Of a stretch of 64,000 nt of DNA, positions 62,590 to 64,000 are shown one piece after another. Each line of letters begins with the position of its first letter. The first letter of the stretch is position 1. This DNA comes from Ornithinibacillus bavariensis (GTDB lineage Bacteria > Bacillota > Bacilli > Bacillales > Amphibacillaceae), in the NCBI RefSeq assembly GCF_018333235.1, contig NZ_BORP01000002.1, positions 248,001 through 312,000 on the forward strand. The letters are read 5' to 3'. The notes below the pieces were generated by a model. The model saw only the letters and a program-made list of their open reading frames with translations, was not told the DNA's origin and did no database searches. Position numbers and translations under genes: made by a program.

Positions 62590-63189
62590 ATGAAAAAACT
62601 AACGATTATCCTAATTATTCTCATTATCATTGCAGTCTCATTACCTGTAAAGGGTAAAGGGCAAGAAAATTATTCGGATTATCAGGTTATTCCTGATGAT
62701 GCAATTCGTTTACGGATTCTAGCAAATAGTGATAACGAAGCAGACCAACAAATTAAGCGCATAGTTAGAGATCAGGTAAATGCTGCTATTACCGATTGGG
62801 TAGCCGATATTTCAGATATTGAAGAAGCTCGAGCCTTATTAGAAAATAGGATTCCTGAAATTAAAGATATTGTAAAGAGAACGTTAGAAGAAGAAGGGGA
62901 AAATAGGAGCTTTGATGTAGAATATAATGATAGTGTAAGCTTTCCTACAAAAATTTATGGATCCTACCTATATCCTGCAGGTGAATACGAAGCTATATTA
63001 ATTACGATTGGTGAGGGAGAAGGCTCTAATTGGTGGTGTGTTTTATTTCCGCCTCTTTGTTTCTTAGATTTTTCTAATGGTATTAGTGTGGCAGAAGCAA
63101 TTCCTGGTGGATTAGAAGAGGAACAGGTAGATGAAGAAAAAGGATTAAAAATTAAATTTTTCCTATTAGAATGGCTAGGATGGTCATAG
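62590..63189 (+). CDS. spoIIR: stage II sporulation protein R
   Basis: This 199-residue protein is the forespore signal that leads SpoIIGA in the mother cell to process pro-sigma-E. It starts with a signal peptide (KKLTIILIILIIIAVSLPVKG) and has the conserved DAIRLRILANSDNEADQQIKR block at about residues 35-55 (cited as IRLRILANSDNEADQ), then KIYGSYLYPAGEYEAILITIG and the family core NWWCVLFPPLCFLD. The ATG at 62590 is chosen since GGGG/AGAGG precede it and it starts the signal peptide cleanly. In-frame ATGs at 62533 and 62575 are less likely. A sigma-F promoter lies about 65 bases upstream. Confidence 0.94.
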   Translation: MKKLTIILIILIIIAVSLPVKGKGQENYSDYQVIPDDAIRLRILANSDNEADQQIKRIVRDQVNAAITDWVADISDIEEARALLENRIPEIKDIVKRTLEEEGENRSFDVEYNDSVSFPTKIYGSYLYPAGEYEAILITIGEGEGSNWWCVLFPPLCFLDFSNGISVAEAIPGGLEEEQVDEEKGLKIKFFLLEWLGWS

Positions 63190-63221
63190 AATAATAAGTC
63201 TCTGCATAAAATGATAGAGAA

Positions 63222-63257
63222 GCAAGACTCTGATAAAGATTGATAGAGCTTGTTTTC
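63222..63257 (+). terminator. spoIIR: terminator of spoIIR
   Basis: CAAGACTCT pairs with AGAGCTTG (one bulged A) across a 13-base loop, followed by TTTTC. It begins about 33 bases after the stop codon. Confidence 0.6.
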
Positions 63258-63291
63258 TATAAAAATTCTTTCGCAGATAGAGGTGGGAAAA

Positions 63292-63693
63292 ATGAAAGTA
63301 TTAATCGCAAGTGAGGTACCGATAGAAAAGGTCGAAGCATTTATTAACACCACAGATCAAGTGGATAAGGAAAGCTTAATTCAGGATGGTTATCTGGTCG
63401 AAATAAATGGTGAAATCAAGGCTTGCTTTGTGCTCTCTTCTGTAAAAGGTGGAGTTTACTGGCTAAAACAGCTCTACATTGCTAAAGAAGCAGCTATGAA
63501 TCTACCTATACTATTTGAAACAATTATTGTATTAGTAAAAGAAAAACGAGCAAAAAAACTTTATGTACATAGTCACCAACCAATTGTGGATATCTTATTA
63601 GATGCACTACAATTCCATCCACAAAATGAAGCAATAGATATTCAGAGCTACCAGCAGAATGAGGGGAATTGGTGGGCATATGAAGTTTCCTAA
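63292..63693 (+). CDS. GNAT-fold-like protein (probable YwlB)
   Basis: This 133-residue cytosolic protein starts MKVLIASEVPIEKVEAFI, and a GNAT-like strand-helix pattern is visible in ACFVLSSVKGGVYWLKQLYI followed by the helix AAMNLPILFETIIVLVKEKRAKKLYVH (cited as LPILFETIIVLVKEKRAK). A clear acetyl-CoA loop (Q/RxxGxG/A) is missing, so it may be a degenerate member. Its place between spoIIR and ywlC corresponds to B. subtilis ywlB, annotated as an acetyltransferase. The ATG at 63292 follows GAGGTGGG; an in-frame ATG 42 bases earlier has no ribosome site. The function is not known. Confidence 0.6.
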   Translation: MKVLIASEVPIEKVEAFINTTDQVDKESLIQDGYLVEINGEIKACFVLSSVKGGVYWLKQLYIAKEAAMNLPILFETIIVLVKEKRAKKLYVHSHQPIVDILLDALQFHPQNEAIDIQSYQQNEGNWWAYEVS

Positions 63694-63704
63694 TCGTTAT
63701 GGGA

Positions 63705-63851
63705 TTATACACAAATAAATGTGCACAACCTGTGGAGAACCCTGTTAATAAAGATAAATTTTGTGGATAATGGGTTAATATGTGGATATTAATGACGTAT
63801 GTTTCAAAAAATCTGTGGATAAACTGCAGATTATTTCTTTTTTGTGGATAA
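63705..63851. promoter_or_regulatory. DnaA-box cluster upstream of ywlC
   Basis: Perfect 9-mers (TTATNCACA or complement) lie at 63705-63713 (plus) and at 63762-63770, 63814-63822 and 63843-63851 (minus, TGTGGATAA). One-mismatch boxes lie at 63720-63728, 63731-63739 and 63781-63789. Seven boxes in 147 bases is far above chance. B. subtilis has DnaA-box clusters outside oriC, one of them by ywlC as recalled from memory. Confidence 0.85.
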
Positions 63852-63914
63852 ACTTCTCTCTTTGCGAAACAGTTTTTAATCCGCTAAAATAAGGAAAGAA
63901 GAGAGGTAGTATTT

Positions 63915-64000
63915 ATGATTGATACGAGACGATGGAACATAGTCAAAAATATAAATAAAAGTAATGAAATGATCCAAGAGGCAGCAAACTATCTAATAAT
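63915..64000 (+). CDS. ywlC: L-threonylcarbamoyladenylate synthase, Sua5/YwlC type (3' end outside window)
   Basis: Only the first 28 codons are present, starting MIDTRRWNIVKNINKSN and continuing EMIQEAANYLI, with the frame open to the window edge. The (K/R)RW start and the helix before the expected FPTETVYGLG motif agree with Sua5/YwlC, which makes threonylcarbamoyl-AMP for the t6A modification of tRNA. AGAGG lies 9 bases before the ATG. Position after spoIIR and ywlB supports it strongly. The DnaA-box cluster lies directly upstream and may control it. The call rests on little sequence plus gene order. Confidence 0.7.
   Translation, partial: MIDTRRWNIVKNINKSNEMIQEAANYLI

Overview
The window is an AT-rich stretch of chromosome from an endospore-forming member of the Bacillaceae, most like Oceanobacillus, Virgibacillus or their relatives. 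The evidence is the set of sporulation and germination genes (cwlJ, gerQ, spo0F, spoIIR, a PbpG-type PBP, ku/ligD), strong AGGAGG-type ribosome sites, frequent TTG/GTG starts and gene order. From about 18.4 kb to the right end the backbone follows a Bacillus subtilis gene order recalled from memory: ywdI-ywdK, gerQ, hemQ-pta-lipL-ywfO-ywgA, ywhD-pbpG, ywiB-argS, fadF, rpoE-pyrG-spo0F-fba-tal-murA2-glpX-rho-rpmE-tdk-prfA-prmC-spoIIR-ywlB-ywlC. No tRNA, rRNA, transposase, phage gene or CRISPR array was seen.

Layout. 1-18 kb is accessory: the 3' part of a Na+/H+ antiporter, a GNAT enzyme, an AraC regulator, asparagine synthetase, an AI-2E-type permease, ChrA, an OsmC-type peroxiredoxin, a TcyP cystine carrier, the divergent ligD/ku end-joining pair, a membrane acyltransferase and a YjiH protein. 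18-26 kb holds small conserved genes, the cwlJ-gerQ germination operon, coproheme decarboxylase, phosphotransacetylase and the lipoate relay enzyme LipL. 26-34 kb holds a 202-bp nested palindromic repeat, the complete dltXABCD operon (with an unannotated dltX and an ECF-type promoter) and a class A PBP. 34-48 kb holds argS, then a beta-oxidation/B12 cluster (fadF, thiolase, hydroxyacyl-CoA dehydrogenase, two acyl-CoA dehydrogenases, meaB, a TetR regulator, icmF). 48-64 kb is the rpoE to ywlC housekeeping block.

How the genes work together. The 36-48 kb cluster would link straight-chain C4 acyl-CoA oxidation to branched isobutyryl-CoA through adenosylcobalamin-dependent IcmF. FadF would pass electrons toward quinone. 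A near-perfect FadR-type operator lies on the fadF promoter. dltXABCD puts D-alanine on teichoic acids. fba, tal and glpX sit together for sugar phosphate metabolism. prfA and prmC encode release factor 1 and its methylase.

Most notable signals. (1) Two arrays of the octamer CGCTGATA, six and five copies at almost exactly 20-bp spacing, flank a NERD-nuclease gene inserted between tdk and prfA; the stop codon of that gene lies inside the first repeat of the second array. (2) A cluster of four perfect and three near-perfect DnaA boxes lies just before ywlC. (3) A pyrG leader starts with GGGC and carries a terminator, the hallmark of CTP-sensing reiterative attenuation, and a second branched structure follows it. 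(4) There are structured RNA candidates inside the dlt operon and beside it. (5) A perfect palindrome resembling fused IS3-family tips serves as the ku terminator.
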